Positions 28,072 through 35,952 of a DNA stretch of 39,675 nucleotides are shown piece by piece. Position 1 is the first letter of the stretch. The number at the start of each line of letters is the position of its first letter. The stretch is taken from contig PHCD01000011.1 of the NCBI GenBank assembly GCA_002842135.1, positions 1 to 39,675 of the forward strand, given 5' to 3'. The translations under genes were made by a program, and so were the position numbers. The notes beneath the pieces are model-generated. The model had not been told where the DNA came from. It ran no database searches and saw only the letters and a list, made by a program, of their open reading frames with translations. The DNA is from Betaproteobacteria bacterium HGW-Betaproteobacteria-8 (lineage in GTDB: Bacteria > Pseudomonadota > Gammaproteobacteria > Burkholderiales > Methylophilaceae).

Positions 28072-28680
28072 TTAACGCAAGCCCTGAATGTAATCAGCAA
28101 CTGCAGCGATATCTTCATCACTCATCTTGCCAGCGATCATGCGCATCATCTTGGCTGCATCATTTGCACGTTCACCCGAGCGGAAGGTCTTCAGCTGCGC
28201 AATAGTGTATTCAGCATGCTGGCCTGCAAAACGCGGAAACTGCACTGGCACGCCAGCACCGGCAGGACCGTGACAGGATGCACAGGCTGGAACACCCATA
28301 CCGGCGATCCCTGATTTGAAGATTTTTTCGCCTGCGGAGCCCTTGCCATTGGATTGGGCTGTACCGCCTTTAGGTGCCTGGCTTGCATAGTATGCACCGA
28401 GGTTATCCATATCTTGCGGTGTCAGCGTTGTGACCATACCGGCCATCACTGCATTCTTGCGTTCGCCGGATTTGAAATTTTTCAGTTGCTTGGCAATATA
28501 TTCTGGATGCTGGCCAGCCAGTTTCGGGTACATGGGAATCATGCTGTTGCCATCGGCACCGTGACAAGCCAGGCAAACCTGATTAGCAATTGTGGCGCCC
28601 TTGCCTGCATCACCAGCAGCGTTGGCAGAAACGGCACTGAACAAACCTAACGCAAATGCCGCAAATATACGGAAACTCAT
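28072..28680 (-). CDS. Diheme cytochrome c4
   Basis: Cytochrome c4 is a periplasmic diheme electron carrier from the bc1 complex to terminal oxidases. The product is 202 residues from the ATG at 28680 (GGAG 8 bases upstream). It has a signal peptide cut near SANAAG (about residue 22) and two class I cytochrome domains with heme sites CLACH (36-40) and CASCH (133-137), each followed by the paired PKLAGQH / PRFAGQH motif and candidate axial methionines (VMAGMV, KMMRMIAG). Confidence 0.95.
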   Translation of the reverse strand: MSFRIFAAFALGLFSAVSANAAGDAGKGATIANQVCLACHGADGNSMIPMYPKLAGQHPEYIAKQLKNFKSGERKNAVMAGMVTTLTPQDMDNLGAYYASQAPKGGTAQSNGKGSAGEKIFKSGIAGMGVPACASCHGPAGAGVPVQFPRFAGQHAEYTIAQLKTFRSGERANDAAKMMRMIAGKMSDEDIAAVADYIQGLR

Positions 28681-28807
28681 ACCCGACTCCTCAGTACTCA
28701 ACAGTTGATACAAAATGGTTACACAACAATAATCGCGCTATTTTATCGAAAAGCGTCATATCGTGATAGCATTTTCCACTCTTCAGCGCTTTATAAGTTT
28801 ATCTCTC

Positions 28808-29491
28808 ATGCCCCTGTTTCAAAATGCCAGCTTTTACATTTCCGCGCACAACCTGCGTGACCTGCCTCCCCCTGCGGGTATCGAGGTCGCGTTCGCGGGG
28901 CGCTCCAATGCCGGCAAATCCAGCGCACTCAACACCCTGGCCAACCACAACCGGCTTGCCTATGTCAGTAAGCAGCCTGGACGCACGCAACTGATCAACT
29001 TTTTCACACTGGGCGATGAGCGCTTTCTGGTCGACCTGCCGGGTTACGAACTGATCAACTTTTTCACACTGGGCGATGAGCGCTTTCTGGTCGACCTGCC
29101 GGGTTACGGTTATGCAAAAGTGCCGCAAGCCATGCGCGAACACTGGCAGATGACGCTGTCCGCCTATCTCAGTTACCGCACCTCATTACACGGCCTGGTG
29201 CTGGTCATGGACTGCCGCCATCCGCTCACACCGCTGGACCGGAAAATGCTGGACTGGTTCTGCCCCAGCGGCAAGCCTGTGCATGTTTTGTTGACCAAGT
29301 CCGACAAGCTCTCCCGCAACGCTGCCAATCAGACCCTGCAGGCAGTGAAAAAGGAACTGAACGAGACTTGGGGAAATTGCACGGTACAACTCTTTTCCAG
29401 CTTGAAGAAACAGGGCGTGGAAGAGGCCGAAAAGATCATCGGCCAGTGGTTATTTGCGGATGAAGATAAGATCCCAGACACCGTGGCCTAG
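28808..29491 (+). CDS. engB: Ribosome-biogenesis GTPase EngB/YihA with an internal 20-residue duplication
   Basis: EngB is a TRAFAC GTPase needed for large ribosomal subunit assembly and usually essential. From the ATG at 28808 (best match to family N-termini, though with poor SD; a GTG at 28763 is open) it is 227 residues. G1 is GRSNAGKSS (31-39), G4 is TKSDK and G5 is FSSLKKQG. G3 occurs twice: DLPGYE (76-81) and DLPGYG (96-101), because residues 62-81 are repeated exactly at 82-101, apart from the final Glu/Gly. Without the repeat the length is 207, normal for the family. The reading frame is kept. The 3' end overlaps trmB tail-to-tail by 42 bp. Confidence 0.93.
   Translation: MPLFQNASFYISAHNLRDLPPPAGIEVAFAGRSNAGKSSALNTLANHNRLAYVSKQPGRTQLINFFTLGDERFLVDLPGYELINFFTLGDERFLVDLPGYGYAKVPQAMREHWQMTLSAYLSYRTSLHGLVLVMDCRHPLTPLDRKMLDWFCPSGKPVHVLLTKSDKLSRNAANQTLQAVKKELNETWGNCTVQLFSSLKKQGVEEAEKIIGQWLFADEDKIPDTVA
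28989..29108 (+). repeat. Perfect 60-bp tandem duplication inside engB
   Basis: Bases 28989-29048 and 29049-29108 are identical over all 60 positions, both starting AACTGATCAACTTTTTCACA and ending GGGTTACG. The unit is a multiple of three, so the frame is intact. Confidence 0.98.
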
Positions 29492-30154
29492 ATTCAGGCC
29501 GCGCTTCTCGAACTTGGTCAGCGGCCGGTAATCCGGTCGCGGGGCATAATCCTTCGCGGTGTTTTCCAGCAACGGTTCAGCACTCAGCACCTCCAGCACC
29601 CATTCCGCATACTCTTGCCAATCTGTCGCCACATGAATGTAAGCGCCCGCTTTCAGCTTGCTGCACAGCATGCTGATGAACGCCGGCTGAATCAAGCGTC
29701 GCTTGTTATGGCGTTTTTTATGCCAAGGGTCGGGGAAAAAGATATGCACACCATCCAGCGCACCATCGGCAATCATGTTGTTCAGCACTTCCACTGCGTC
29801 GTGCTGAACCAGCCGTAGGTTGGTCAGCTGTGATGCCTCGATCAGCCTGAGCAGATTGCCGACACCAGGGCCGTGCACCTCGATACCCAGATAGTCGATA
29901 TGCGGGTTGGTCGCGGCGATGGCTGCCGTGCTGTCGCCCATGCCGAATCCGATCTCCAGAATCTTGCAGCTTTCTGTACGGCCGAACAGGGCATCCAGTA
30001 CCAGCAACTCCGGTTTGTAGGCAACGCCAAAACGCGGCATATTGGTTTCGATCGCACGTTGCTGGGCAGGCGTCAAACGCCCCTGACGCAGGACAAAACT
30101 GCGTATCGGCCGGTGTTTCAAATCCTCGTTTGCGGTCTCGTCTTTTTCGGACAT
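29450..30154 (-). CDS. trmB: tRNA (guanine-N7-)-methyltransferase TrmB
   Basis: TrmB methylates G46 of tRNAs using SAM. The 234-residue protein has the SAM motif [16 protein letters not shown] (about residues 70-85), [14 protein letters not shown] and the catalytic/tRNA-binding [18 protein letters not shown] (about 140-157). The C-terminal GHGVWDLIF matches the family end, so the 42-bp tail overlap with engB is genuine and not a missed stop. Confidence 0.96.
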   Translation of the reverse strand: MSEKDETANEDLKHRPIRSFVLRQGRLTPAQQRAIETNMPRFGVAYKPELLVLDALFGRTESCKILEIGFGMGDSTAAIAATNPHIDYLGIEVHGPGVGNLLRLIEASQLTNLRLVQHDAVEVLNNMIADGALDGVHIFFPDPWHKKRHNKRRLIQPAFISMLCSKLKAGAYIHVATDWQEYAEWVLEVLSAEPLLENTAKDYAPRPDYRPLTKFEKRGLNLGHGVWDLIFIRK

Positions 30155-30226
30155 GATAATCTGCGCTCAATAATAAGGCGGCGATTATACCTGAGTCGTT
30201 CAGGGCGGTTTCTTCGAACGCTCCTG

Positions 30227-31384
30227 TTAGAGCGTATGCGACCGGTCGCCCTGCATGAAACCAATAAGCGAACGCTCACATCGCTTGCCCAGTGCCATCA
30301 CCTTGAACAACTCACCCATCTCGGCTGGCGACAATAGTTTCTGTGCCTGTGATGCAAGTGGCGCATAAAGCGCCATGTCGTGCGGTGAAACGCGACTTAG
30401 CAGCTCTGTAATGCCGCAGTTGATGAGAAACTGCGCTTGGCCGCAATAACCCTTCAACTCCAGGCCATTCACCTGTGCCACCTGCGCCACAGCGCTGAAA
30501 TCAACATGCGCCGTGATGTCCTGCAAACCGGGATAGAGAAAAGGGTCATCATGGGCATGATGCCGGTAATGGCACATCAGGGTGCCCTGATTGCGTTGAG
30601 GATGGTAATACTCGCGCCGCGGGAAGCCGTAATCAATGAACAGCATGACCCCGCTTTCCAGCACCTGCGCAAGACTGCTCACCAGCCCGTTGGCTGCCGG
30701 GCAGAGCTCCGTCACATAATCAGGCGGCAAATCCAGTCCGGCAAGCAAGGCCTGCAGTTGTTTGTTGACCAACGGCCGCTCCGTCCAGGCAAAGCCCTGC
30801 TCACTCGCAACGACACCCAGTTCCAACGGCCCGCCAACCGAAGTCTTGACGACATGCACCGGCAGGGCATCCAGCACCTCATTGGCCAGAATCATGCCGC
30901 TGAAATTCTCAGGCAAGGCATCCAACCACTGCACCCTGCTCAAAAGTTCTGGCGACAACTTGGCCGCCAGCGTCTGTTGCTGCACCTCACGTAAATAAGC
31001 ACTTACTTCCAGAATCAGGTAACGCCCCGGTACCCGTTGCAACCGCTCCAGTTCAAGCAACAGCTCGGCGGCAAGACTGCCAGTACCTGCACCCAGTTCG
31101 AGAAGGTCGCCCGACGTAGCCTCCAGCACCTGTGTCGCCTGCCTTGCCAGACATTGCGCGAACAGCGGCGAGATCTCCGGCGCCGTGACAAAATCCCCGC
31201 CATGCCCGAACTTTTTTGCCCCGCCGCTGTAATAACCTAGCCCCGGCGCATACAATGCAAGTTGCATGTAGCGGGCGAAATCGATCCAGCCCTGGTTCCC
31301 GGCAATCTCCGTTCTGATTTTTTGTGCCAGCATTTCGCTGTGCGCGATGGCTTCAGCGTCCGGGGCAGGTAAGGTAGCGTTCAT
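30227..31384 (-). CDS. SAM-dependent methyltransferase, MidA/NDUFAF7 family (COG1565)
   Basis: The eukaryotic relative NDUFAF7 dimethylates an arginine in complex I; the bacterial substrate is not established. The 385-residue protein has the family N-terminal pattern (FARYMQLALYAPGLGYYSGG and FGHGGDFVTAPEISPLFAQC), SAM motif I LLELGAGTGSLAAELL (about residues 95-110), ILANEVLDALPVHVV and FIDYGFPRREYYHPQRNQGTL-type C-terminal segments. It is divergent from the folM-like gene. Confidence 0.93.
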   Translation of the reverse strand: MNATLPAPDAEAIAHSEMLAQKIRTEIAGNQGWIDFARYMQLALYAPGLGYYSGGAKKFGHGGDFVTAPEISPLFAQCLARQATQVLEATSGDLLELGAGTGSLAAELLLELERLQRVPGRYLILEVSAYLREVQQQTLAAKLSPELLSRVQWLDALPENFSGMILANEVLDALPVHVVKTSVGGPLELGVVASEQGFAWTERPLVNKQLQALLAGLDLPPDYVTELCPAANGLVSSLAQVLESGVMLFIDYGFPRREYYHPQRNQGTLMCHYRHHAHDDPFLYPGLQDITAHVDFSAVAQVAQVNGLELKGYCGQAQFLINCGITELLSRVSPHDMALYAPLASQAQKLLSPAEMGELFKVMALGKRCERSLIGFMQGDRSHTL

Positions 31385-31473
31385 AGACCCGGATTATAAT
31401 GGCTTGGCAAGCTAGCCAGTTTTTTTGACAAGTTTTTTTAATAGCGCCATTTTTTGATATTTAAAGGCATTCA

Positions 31474-32250
31474 TTGGAATTCAGCGTGAGCGATAGCACA
31501 GAAAACAGCCTTGAGAATAAAGTCATCCTCATCACCGGCGGTGCCAAACGCGTGGGCGCAGCCATTTGCCGCATGCTGCACGCCGGTGGCGCCAAATTGA
31601 TGATCCACTACCGGCAATCTGCCTCCGAAGCACGCGCACTACAAGCCGAACTCAACCTGCAACGGCCGAACTCAGTCGCCATCATTCACGGCGACCTGCT
31701 CAACCTGGCCGTACTGCCCAAGCTGGTGCAAGAGACCGTGCAGCATTTCGGCCGTCTCGACGTGCTGATCAACAATGCCTCCAGCTATTACGCCACCGAA
31801 CTGGGCGACATCGGCGACGACCAGTGGCAAGACCTGATCGGCTCCAACCTGAAAGCGCCGCTGTTCCTGTCACAGGCCGCCGCTGCCGAACTGGCCAAGA
31901 CCAGAGGCTGCATCGTCAACATCACGGATATGCATGTGGAACGCCCGAAAAAAGGCTACGTCGTCTACAGTGTGGCCAAGGCCGGACTTGTTACCCTGAC
32001 CAAATCGCTGGCGCACGAGATGGCACCCGATGTCCGCGTCAACGCCGTGGCTCCCGGGCCAGTCATGTGGCCGGAAGACAACCCCCAGTTCGATGAAGTG
32101 TATCGAAAAAGAGTCATCTCGCAGACCCTGTTGAAACGCATCGGTGAAGGTGATGATGTCGCCAAGGCCGTCCGCTTCCTGATCCAGGACGCACCGTTCA
32201 TGACCGGGCAAGTGATCGCCGTCGATGGTGGCCGCTCGCTGAATCTTTGA
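31474..32250 (+). CDS. folM: Pteridine reductase / FolM-like short-chain dehydrogenase
   Basis: FolM-type SDRs reduce dihydromonapterin or dihydrofolate with NADPH. The protein is 258 residues from the TTG at 31474 (AAAGG 6 bases before) or 254 from the GTG at 31486 (GGAA 6 bases before). It has the pteridine-reductase cofactor motif TGGAKRVG in place of the usual SDR glycine loop, the INNASS segment, catalytic YSVAK and the C-terminal GQVIAVDGGRSLNL. It is the last conserved gene before the CRISPR locus. The symbol folM is a family-level choice. Confidence 0.9.
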   Translation: MEFSVSDSTENSLENKVILITGGAKRVGAAICRMLHAGGAKLMIHYRQSASEARALQAELNLQRPNSVAIIHGDLLNLAVLPKLVQETVQHFGRLDVLINNASSYYATELGDIGDDQWQDLIGSNLKAPLFLSQAAAAELAKTRGCIVNITDMHVERPKKGYVVYSVAKAGLVTLTKSLAHEMAPDVRVNAVAPGPVMWPEDNPQFDEVYRKRVISQTLLKRIGEGDDVAKAVRFLIQDAPFMTGQVIAVDGGRSLNL

Positions 32251-32265
32251 GCCTCATAAAAATCG

Positions 32266-32304
32266 GCCCAGAATTACACAGCATACTGCTGCGCAATTCT
32301 GGGC
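32266..32304. repeat. Nested inverted repeat at the array's upstream edge
   Basis: Arms GCCCAGAATT (32266-32275) and AATTCTGGGC (32295-32304) pair perfectly; inside, CAGCA and TGCTG (32279-32283, 32287-32291) pair around TAC, with a symmetric 3x3 internal loop between. It lies 15 bp after the folM stop and 21 bp before the first repeat. A T5 tract follows only on the minus strand (32257-32263 side), so it could end leftward antisense transcription from the array. It could also be part of the leader. Confidence 0.75.
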
Positions 32305-32308
32305 AAGC

Positions 32309-32314
32309 TATAAG
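32309..32314 (+). promoter_or_regulatory. Candidate -10 box for leftmost pre-crRNA transcription
   Basis: TATAAG stands 11 bases before the first repeat. No convincing -35 is present at 16-18 bp, so this is tentative. It would drive rightward transcription of the array. Confidence 0.35.
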
Positions 32315-32831
32315 ACCGATACGAGGTTGTAGCTCCCTCTCTCACCCCGGATAAACTACAATCACGCGGCAGAGTTCTACACCATAACCGCGGTTGTAGC
32401 TCCCTCTCTCACCCCGGATAAACTACAATGCAAACCCTCTAAGTAATCCCGCCATGCGGGTTGTAGCTCCCTCTCTCACCCCGGATAAACTACAATGATA
32501 CTCGCTCAATTAGCTTGGTGCCGTTGGTTGTAGCTCCCTCTCTCACCCCGGATAAACTACAATAGGCGATGGGCTATCCAACGCTGTGTATATGTTGTAG
32601 CTCCCTCTCTCACCCCGGATAAACTACAATGCCGAGAGCAGCGCAGCCCAGGTGTGGCCGGTTGTAGCTCCCTCTCTCACCCCGGATAAACTACAATTGG
32701 GGCGTCATGCATCCGGTAAGTAGAAAAGTTGTAGCTCCCTCTCTCACCCCGGATAAACTACAATTGACGCCGGAATTGATGGCGGAACTGAAAGGTTGTA
32801 GCTCCCTCTCTCACCCCGGATAAACTACAAT

Positions 32832-32861
32832 CATCAAGGAGTGAATCATGAAATCTGAAGA
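32832..32861 (+). other. Spacer 8 (related to spacer 19)
   Basis: Begins CATCAAGGAGTGAATCATGA and ends CTGAAGA. It contains a ribosome site (AAGGAG) and an ATG, so it was probably taken from the start of a phage or plasmid gene. Confidence 0.8.
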
Positions 32862-33568
32862 GTTGTAGCTCCCTCTCTCACCCCGGATAAACTACAATCT
32901 GCAGCCGATCAGTACCAGCGGGAGGGCTGTTGTAGCTCCCTCTCTCACCCCGGATAAACTACAATCCTCACAGGTTTAACATTCCATCCGAAGCGGTTGT
33001 AGCTCCCTCTCTCACCCCGGATAAACTACAATCAGTTACGGCGGTTGGTTCAAGCCCTTTCGGTTGTAGCTCCCTCTCTCACCCCGGATAAACTACAATA
33101 ACGGCCGTTTGTTCCGCGTAAGTGGTGTAGTTGTAGCTCCCTCTCTCACCCCGGATAAACTACAATGAATTCATCGACTGGCCTGTACGTGCAGCTGTTG
33201 TAGCTCCCTCTCTCACCCCGGATAAACTACAATCCACGGTGTACGATGATTCATGCGATGAACGTTGTAGCTCCCTCTCTCACCCCGGATAAACTACAAT
33301 GCGGACGGTGAGGTCAAGCGCAAAGGTGAGGTTGTAGCTCCCTCTCTCACCCCGGATAAACTACAATGTGGGCGTTAGCTGTGCCGCCGCCCAATCCGTT
33401 GTAGCTCCCTCTCTCACCCCGGATAAACTACAATTGGAGAACCCTTCACCATTTATCGTTCAGGGTTGTAGCTCCCTCTCTCACCCCGGATAAACTACAA
33501 TGTTCGACCCGGAGCCGAACACCAAGGAAGTGTTGTAGCTCCCTCTCTCACCCCGGATAAACTACAAT

Positions 33569-33598
33569 AACCATCAAGGAGTGAATCATGACTGAAGA
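33569..33598 (+). other. Spacer 19 (related to spacer 8)
   Basis: Shares the 20-mer CATCAAGGAGTGAATCATGA with spacer 8 and also ends CTGAAGA. The two differ by an in-frame 3-bp indel after the ATG, and spacer 19 extends 3 bases further at the 5' side. Confidence 0.8.
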
Positions 33599-34439
33599 GT
33601 TGTAGCTCCCTCTCTCACCCCGGATAAACTACAATATAGAGTTGGCGGTGGTGGAAGGCCATGGCGTTGTAGCTCCCTCTCTCACCCCGGATAAACTACA
33701 ATAAAACACAGACTAGCCTCTGATTATCGGAAGTTGTAGCTCCCTCTCTCACCCCGGATAAACTACAATTAGGCGTGCCAATTTCAGCGAAAGCTTCCGG
33801 TTGTAGCTCCCTCTCTCACCCCGGATAAACTACAATACGGTACGCCGGCCGAGCGAAGCCGCGGTGGTTGTAGCTCCCTCTCTCACCCCGGATAAACTAC
33901 AATACATCGCCAAAGATTGATGAACGGTAAGCAGTTGTAGCTCCCTCTCTCACCCCGGATAAACTACAATATTCGATAAAAACAATCCAGAGCATATTGA
34001 GTTGTAGCTCCCTCTCTCACCCCGGATAAACTACAATGAACCCCCTTGATTTACCTGCAAAACAGAAGTTGTAGCTCCCTCTCTCACCCCGGATAAACTA
34101 CAATAATTGACCGGCAAGCTGCTGAATTGCGCGAGTTGTAGCTCCCTCTCTCACCCCGGATAAACTACAATGAACAGGAACCTGATGGAGCGCCGACAGA
34201 GGTTGTAGCTCCCTCTCTCACCCCGGATAAACTACAATAAGCCCAGGGCAAAGGTGATTATCAGGAGGGTTGTAGCTCCCTCTCTCACCCCGGATAAACT
34301 ACAATGGTTAAGTATTTACCAATCGCCCCAGCACTGTTGTAGCTCCCTCTCTCACCCCGGATAAACTACAATGAAAATGCAAAGTGTGTCTGCATCCAGT
34401 GAGTTGTAGCTCCCTCTCTCACCCCGGATAAACTACAAT

Positions 34440-34469
34440 AGCTGCTGCTATCCCCAGCAGCAGCGGAGC
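34440..34469 (+). other. Spacer 32 with a strong internal hairpin
   Basis: GCTGCTGCT and AGCAGCAGC form a 9-bp perfect stem around ATCCCC within this one spacer. The source could be a hairpin or terminator in a mobile element. Confidence 0.75.
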
Positions 34470-34652
34470 GTTGTAGCTCCCTCTCTCACCCCGGATAAAC
34501 TACAATACTGCTGTAGCAGGAAAAGCATGGGAGACAGTTGTAGCTCCCTCTCTCACCCCGGATAAACTACAATAGTAGCCATGCAGCCCCCAACAAGCCA
34601 ATCGTTGTAGCTCCCTCTCTCACCCCGGATAAACTACAATAGGCTCTCACCT

Positions 34653-34690
34653 AAGCCCCAACCAGCAAAACTGGGCGGGGCTTTTTATTT
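34653..34690 (+). terminator. Terminator of the pre-crRNA transcript
   Basis: AAGCCCC (34653-34659) pairs with GGGGCTT (34677-34683), and CCAG pairs with CTGG inside, with a 5-base loop CAAAA. TTTTTATTTT follows on the plus strand only. It starts 13 bp after the last repeat and lies just past the cas2 stop, so it ends rightward transcription before it runs into cas2 antisense. Confidence 0.88.
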
Positions 34691-34701
34691 TCAAAAAACC
34701 A

Positions 34702-35034
34702 CTAAAAGAGAATCATCTGGTTGGCCTTAATGGCTTTTTCCTGGAAAAGTGGTAGGCCAACCAACAACTTCATGCTCGCATATTGTTTTTCTGTCACGGT
34801 TAACACACGGACTGAACCATCAGAGGGGAGATTGGATACTAAACGCTGCATATGCTTTTCTTCTGCATCACGTCCATTCAAGATACGACCATATACAGAA
34901 AACTGAATCATATCGAAGCCATCATTCAGCAAATAACGACGAAACACGGTATAAGCCCTGCGCTCGGCTTTAGTGACTACAGGCAGATCAAAAAACACGA
35001 GCATGCGCATATATCGTCGTGTCTCCGCGCTCAT
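34702..35034 (-). CDS. cas2: CRISPR-associated endonuclease Cas2
   Basis: Cas2 is the structural partner of Cas1 in spacer integration. The 110-residue protein has the ferredoxin-like start MRMLVFFDLPVVTKAERRAYTVFRRYL, with Asp at the conserved acidic position, then FDMIQFSVYGRIL and the C-terminal strand with VLTVTEKQYASMKLLVG. Length and sequence are typical for type II. It lies 3 bp after cas1 and is the last cas gene; no csn2 or cas4 follows, hence II-C. Confidence 0.96.
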   Translation of the reverse strand: MSAETRRYMRMLVFFDLPVVTKAERRAYTVFRRYLLNDGFDMIQFSVYGRILNGRDAEEKHMQRLVSNLPSDGSVRVLTVTEKQYASMKLLVGLPLFQEKAIKANQMILF

Positions 35035-35037
35035 GGC

Positions 35038-35952
35038 TTACATTTCAAAGCCATGCTGACGCAAGCCTATTAAGACGGGCAACTCTAAAACACTTTCATT
35101 AGCGCCATCAAACAGACGGACTAGAGATTCAGTGGCTTGCTCAATGCTAGAAAGCACACTCATATTGCCGCGCGGCATTTGTACATCGACATTGAGCAAC
35201 CCTACTAACGCCACTTTATCAGCAGGTGCTAAATCAACTTCTGGCAATGCATGTGGGTTAATGTGTTGGAATACGTGTAAATCTACCAAGGCACGGTAAG
35301 GCTCAATCAAATCATCAGCCAGATTGAAAGCGTTTTGCTCGCTACGATGAAACAACCCGATGTTGGGCTGAAAACCATGCGCTACCAGAGCACGCGTGAT
35401 GGCGCCACGAATAATCGCGTAGCCGTAATCCAGCGCAGCATTAACCCAACAATCTTTAGCACGATGAAAACCAGTACCGAATATCTGTGGAAAGTAATAG
35501 CTACTGGCCTGTGCCTCCATATTTTCAGGGTCCCCAGACCGTACACGACTAGCATAAGACTCAAGCCGCTCAATATCACCACGCTTAACTAACTTTAAGC
35601 ATTTCGCCTGATTGCTGATTTTTACTTTGACAATCTCAGCCCATGCCCGCTTGGCTTGCGGCTTATCAATATCCAGTTGTAAACGCATCATGCGCGTAGC
35701 GCGACTATGGCTTAAAAATGGCACAAACACGCCATTTGGCTGGTGGTTATCGCCGGTGGAATAAAGCCCGATACCATATTCACCACAAGCAGATAGCACT
35801 GGATGCGTAATCGTGATTTCACGATTATTCAACACAATCACCGCAATATCTTCAAACGGTACACGGGCAGATTGCTGCTGCTCGATGACAAGCGAAAAAT
35901 GCTCGCGCTTGAGCTTAGCTGGTTGAGAGATAACGACGCTACGCCAGACCAC
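35038..35952 (-). CDS. cas1: CRISPR-associated endonuclease Cas1
   Basis: Cas1 is the integrase for new spacers. The 304-residue protein starts MVWRSVVISQPAKLKREHFSL and has PFEDIAVIVLNNREITIT, the family pattern of type II Cas1. Metal-ligand candidates follow in the alpha-helical domain: Glu in NMEAQASSYYFPQIFG (near residue 146), His in NIGLFHRSEQNAFNLADDLIEPYRALVD (near 205), and acidic residues in the last part of that stretch. Its start overlaps the cas9 end by 14 bp, so cas9-cas1-cas2 is one operon. Confidence 0.97.
   Translation of the reverse strand: MVWRSVVISQPAKLKREHFSLVIEQQQSARVPFEDIAVIVLNNREITITHPVLSACGEYGIGLYSTGDNHQPNGVFVPFLSHSRATRMMRLQLDIDKPQAKRAWAEIVKVKISNQAKCLKLVKRGDIERLESYASRVRSGDPENMEAQASSYYFPQIFGTGFHRAKDCWVNAALDYGYAIIRGAITRALVAHGFQPNIGLFHRSEQNAFNLADDLIEPYRALVDLHVFQHINPHALPEVDLAPADKVALVGLLNVDVQMPRGNMSVLSSIEQATESLVRLFDGANESVLELPVLIGLRQHGFEM

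Larger units (their letters stand above)
32326..34640 (+). CRISPR. Type II-C CRISPR array, 35 repeats of 37 bp and 34 spacers of 30 bp
   Basis: Repeats begin GTTGTAGCTCCCTCTCTCAC and end CCCGGATAAACTACAAT. The first starts at 32326 and the last at 34604, an exact multiple of the 67-bp period, and every spacer I read is 30 bp. I saw no repeat variant, not even at the ends. The 5' GTTGTAGCTCCC and 3' CTACAAT match Neisseria-type II-C repeats, which fixes crRNA orientation as plus strand: spacer then GUUGUAG repeat part. A rho-independent terminator directly after the last repeat supports this direction. Transcription runs toward, and against, the cas genes. Several spacers can be read as short stretches of coding sequence, and spacers 8 and 19 are related. 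Confidence 0.99.

Noticed and set aside
28808..29491. Calling engB a pseudogene.
   Set aside because: The duplication keeps the frame and all G motifs are present; function is uncertain but not excluded.
31385..31473. TATAAT at 31395 and TTGACA at 31425 before folM as a promoter pair.
   Set aside because: They are in the wrong order for one plus-strand promoter, and neither has a good partner at proper spacing.
32266..32304. The hairpin after folM as the folM terminator.
   Set aside because: On the plus strand it is followed by AAGCTATAAG, without a T-run; the T5 tract is on the other side.
32326..34640. Reading the repeat as the usual 36 bp with 31-bp spacers.
   Set aside because: The first G and last T are constant in every unit I read, so the repeat is 37 bp and spacers 30 bp.
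34641..34652. GGCTCTCACC after the last repeat as a degenerate 36th repeat.
   Set aside because: Only about ten bases match and the spacing is wrong; chance similarity or part of the terminator context.
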